Assembly (NCBI RefSeq): GCF_012489685.1
Contig: NC_080044.1
Location: forward strand, 74,510,732-74,574,731
Direction: 5' to 3'
Source: Lotus japonicus
Lineage: Eukaryota; Streptophyta; Magnoliopsida; Fabales; Fabaceae
DNA length: 64,000 nt
Position numbers and translations under genes: made by a program. Position 1 is the stretch's first letter. The number at the start of each line of letters is the position of its first letter. Below are positions 60,516-64,000 of the stretch, one piece after another. A model generated the notes under the pieces. That model was not told the origin of the DNA, made no database searches, and worked only from the letters and a program-made list of their open reading frames with translations.

Positions 60516-63331
60516 TACGTACGGCCACTTCTTCCAAAAGGGTACCTTTCATCTTCACAAGCACCTCATTGATCAATACTATCATCCATTATATCTTAAA
60601 GTCCTACAAAAGGAAAAATTCACTACACCATTTTTTACTTTAAACAATATGGATTTCTGCAATAGAAAAAAGTGTTGTTTAAAAGTGCGTCAAGAATCAT
60701 ACTTCATGGTTGTTGCCATAAATATTCATTTCAGGCAACGCATTTTTTAACAACACTACATATTCTTTTTGTTAATATTTTATGAGTTAAGAAGGGATCT
60801 TATAATTGACTAGATATTTACTTTAATATGATCACTTGATCAAAATGAACATTAATAGGAGACAATACAAAAACGATAAAGCCCACTTGGCAAGCTACCA
60901 AGAATTGCACCCACACCCAAAGACAAGCCACAATAGAGTCTCTGACATTTTAGGTATAGTTGGGGCCATCATCTACATAGAAAGTATGAATTTGTGACCA
61001 CAATTTTAAGAATAAAATTGTAATATGTTTATATAGGTATCCTATTTTCTCACATTCTTGCGTTACACTCACAAACTTTTATTTTTTACTAGCATTAGAA
61101 TTGCGTTCACATTCACATCTTGATAAAATCTTGCTAATCTTTAGAAGCAAAATTGCCCCTTAATTATGAGCCTGTGACCTTGTAATGATATCTTATAAGA
61201 TTATAGTAACTGAAAAACAGAATGATAATTTGTTGGGTCCAACTTACCAAGAAGCCGACAAAATAATCTCAGCTTTTTAGAGGGTTTGGCTCATAATATG
61301 AAGCAAGCAAATTAATGTTGTGTAATTTAGTACTTGAGAACAAGGACACACACTAGCAGTCACTGAGAGTGTTGTTCTTTCTCCCACACAAGTCAATAAT
61401 GCCCATTACTCAGGACTGCGCGTCTTTGCTTGTTGACTCCGCAACATGAAAAGGACCATGCAAATTGCAAAGCATGAATTGAAATGGAAATATGAATAAT
61501 GTTATCTACCCACCTCTCTTTGAGGTGGAAGAGGTGGAATGAGAAGAGAGATACGAAGAAATAAAAAAGTAAGAGAGAGAAAGTATGAGATGTGATAGAT
61601 GGTAAGAGGAGAGAGATAGAAACAAAAAGAGGTAAAAATGAAGTGTTTTAAAAATGAGGTGTGTATATATCATTACTGATGAAAATATAAGCGGTAAAGG
61701 AACTCAATGTGTATATGCGTTTTTTTAAAAGATCAGATACTTTTTTTTATAAAAATAAAATAGGACCTCTCCATGGCCATTTGAACGTGCGCATAATTAG
61801 GTCAAATGCTTATAAAAAAACATAATTAGGTCAAATGTAATGTATTGATGTAATAGGTGTGTGTTCTTCCTCAAATTCTGAACTCAAATCGGTGCTCGGC
61901 AATGTTCGACATAGCAAAATTAAGGCAGATTTTGATAGGGTGAGGTATCTGTTGAAGCCATTTTGACACATACATCATATCAATGAATATCAAGTATATA
62001 AGAGGAAGATCAACGTAGAATAAAATGTCTTACCTTTGTTTTTTAGCTTACCCGACATTTAGATCTATATGTAATTGTGTCTCACATGGTCGGTCGTTGA
62101 GTAATAACCGTTTACACAATTGGCATAATCGCTTATCTACGTGACATATAGTTGCTTGATTAATGATTACGATAATTGCCGAATCGACTTAGGCACATGT
62201 CGCATAATTGCAGTTTTTTGTCAAAAATGTTTTGATTAACTCTCAAAGAGTTGTCCAACCGCATCATGAACGAATAAAATATCAAAGAGCAATATTGCAA
62301 TATAGATAGATAGGTAAATTAAGAACCAACATATATGTTCAATAATATTCAACAAACTTATGAGCAGAGGTTTTGTCCATTTTTAACCAGCACTCCAATT
62401 TTAGCAACCCATCTGACTCCGTCAAAGTAGTAACTTGTGCAAGGAAATCAATATCGCAACTTTAACAACACTGAAAGGAGTCAAACCGACAACACTGAGA
62501 ACATGAAAATGATATGATGAATTCGGTTTAGATCATAAAAAAACAACAGTAGAACGTTGAGGAGGGAGATAGAGGCGAGAATGGAGGAGATGATGTTAGT
62601 TACGACAACGGCAGAAGCAGGGGCCGTACAGGCGGAGAAAACAACGGTGAATTTAGAATATAAAATGTGGTCCGAGATCAGAATACTCTTTGATGTGAAG
62701 AAATTTATTTTGCAGACCCCACTTATCCTTATGATAAATGGCTTGTCTTAATTTGGAAAATAGTGTTTATGCTTTATATCACATTCATATCTAATTGTTT
62801 ATACTTTATATTACATGACATAATTGTGTGAGACCTCTCAACGTTATAGTTGTAAAAGAGACATAATTAGGAGATTGTTTTCAAGGCCATATATGTAACA
62901 TAATTTCTTTTAAGCTATAATAGCAGCACTAATTGCTAGCACATGCTTGCATGAAAAAAGTAAAATATATCACAAGGCAAACAGTAGTAGTGAGAAATCC
63001 AAATCATGATCTCTTTATAAGGATTGGTAACATTATTGATAAAGCATATATTGTTATAATAGTATAGGAAGACCTCAAACATTTAGTGATTGCAACAGAT
63101 ATCTATCATTGCTAAGCTAACCACCATTTGCTTCCTTAAAAGGATTAGTTTCCTACCAAACTAGATCCTGTGGTCTAGTCGGTGCTTTACATCTTGAAGC
63201 AAGTTGTGGTTGTAGATGCATGACAGTTCAAATATACTTGGACCTAATGTTGGATTCCTTATCAAACTTTTGTCATTTCAGAAATTTAATTAATTAACTA
63301 ATATCCTCTTCCTTAAGAACTAAATCACTTC
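60516..63331. other. Gene-free region
   Basis: No protein-like frame; the 64-codon frame at 62557-62751 has no recognised motif. A GAGAGA-rich purine tract lies at about 61540-61640. Confidence 0.4.
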
Positions 63332-64000
63332 TGTTCTGTACTAGGGCAAGCTTACGTAAAAGAGTGACAGAAAGTAAACCCTAGCAGAGCACTAAAATAG
63401 CAAAACTACCATAAAAGGAATATTCTCATTAATGCTGAAAAAGTTGGTTTCGTACAAGTGGATGACCTCCCCTTTTATAGAGGGGGTGGTCATGATATGG
63501 ACTTTTCCTATATTTGGGCCTGACAATCAGGGCCCAAATCCCTGTACATATAAGACAAATCCAAAGGAATCTTCCAGCTGGCTTGTGGGTCCATCATCTA
63601 AGGGAGGGCAATGAAGCTCGTTGTGTTGCACTTCCCGCCATGGCTATCTTCAATGGTTTATTGTTCATTTTGGGCGGGACATAATCTTCTTTATGTCCCG
63701 CCCAGTCCACATGCCCCCAAGACATGAAACTCGAGTAAAGAGTCGAAATGTCTTCATCATGTTACCTAGTAGTTCGCCTCTATTGTTTATTCGTTCCTCG
63801 CCATTTTACTTTCGTTGTTACATCGCCATTTTCACGCTTCGCCACCTTTGTTGCCGTTTCAAAGATATGTCGCCATTAATCATAACCGTCAACCACGTCT
63901 TTTCAACTGACGCACGTATCCTTATTTTCCGGGATTTCGTCATTATTTGTTATAAATGCAATCTTCAGTTGTGCGTCTCGAGGAGTAATGTCTTTTCGCT
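63332..64000 (-). mobile_element. LTR (minus orientation), extends past the window end
   Basis: Read on the minus strand it ends CCCTAGTACAGAACA at 63332 like the LTR at 56870-57369. It carries the same TATA region (CCTCTATAAAAGG), the same CATGTCTTGGGGGCATGTGG segment and a GGGCGGGACATAA...TTATGTCCCGCCC inverted repeat. It is in the opposite orientation, so the two are not the ends of one element. The 5' end of the LTR, and any internal region, lies beyond the window. Confidence 0.8.

Noticed and set aside
1..64000. CRISPR array
   Set aside because: No regularly spaced short repeats with unique spacers; all repeats are tandem duplications, microsatellites or transposon ends, and the DNA is plant nuclear.
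56870..64000. The two related LTRs as the 5' and 3' ends of a single 7-kb retrotransposon
   Set aside because: They are in opposite orientation and no gag-pol coding sequence lies between them.

Overview
This window is nuclear DNA from a flowering plant, most likely a eudicot and probably a legume. The genes have GT-AG introns, the intergenic DNA is AT-rich, and there are plant-specific families (CYP78A, an LDAP/REF/SRPP-type lipid-droplet protein, an F-box/MYND protein, CCoAOMT-like). It is also dense in plant transposons. The legume call is inference from the style of the proteins and repeats. Nothing suggests bacterial, viral or organellar DNA.

Five real genes were found, widely spaced. 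From left to right they are: the last exon of a CCoAOMT-like methyltransferase (1198-1488, +); a complete two-exon CYP78A cytochrome P450 (14798-17158, +); a complete three-exon LDAP/REF/SRPP gene (24287-25640, +); a short gene resembling a plant mitochondrial complex I accessory subunit (29444-29725, -); and a complete three-exon F-box/Sel1/MYND gene (33760-35114, -). The last three appear to match neighbouring Arabidopsis genes At1g67360, At1g67350 and At1g67340, recalled from memory, so this 11-kb core is probably an old conserved gene block. No coding gene could be supported in the right-hand 29 kb.

Most of the rest is transposons, many with boundaries proven by target-site duplications read directly from the sequence. 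They are: two Mutator-like elements with 9-bp duplications (1713-2742 and 23120-24134, opposite orientations); two hAT-like elements with 8-bp duplications (3590-3804 and 37087-37903); a Tourist-like MITE with TAA duplications (4982-5337); two 5'-truncated related LINEs (9214-12350 with an 11-bp duplication, 40481-42454 with a 19-bp duplication); and a solo LTR with a 5-bp duplication (19789-21118). There are also two oppositely oriented related LTRs (ending at 57369 and starting at 63332), several foldback or MITE-type elements, three decayed LINE fragments, and a decayed cold-shock-domain/zinc-knuckle pseudogene near 46 kb.

Points most worth following: a 396-bp near-perfect inverted repeat starting 61 bp after the CYP78A stop codon; the Mutator-like element ending about 100 bp upstream of the LDAP TATA box; a shared, possibly captured interior in both Mutator-like copies; and a perfect 38-bp GC-rich palindrome in an AT-rich repeat. 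I found no clearly new multi-gene system; the novelty here is in transposon structure and its contact with genes.
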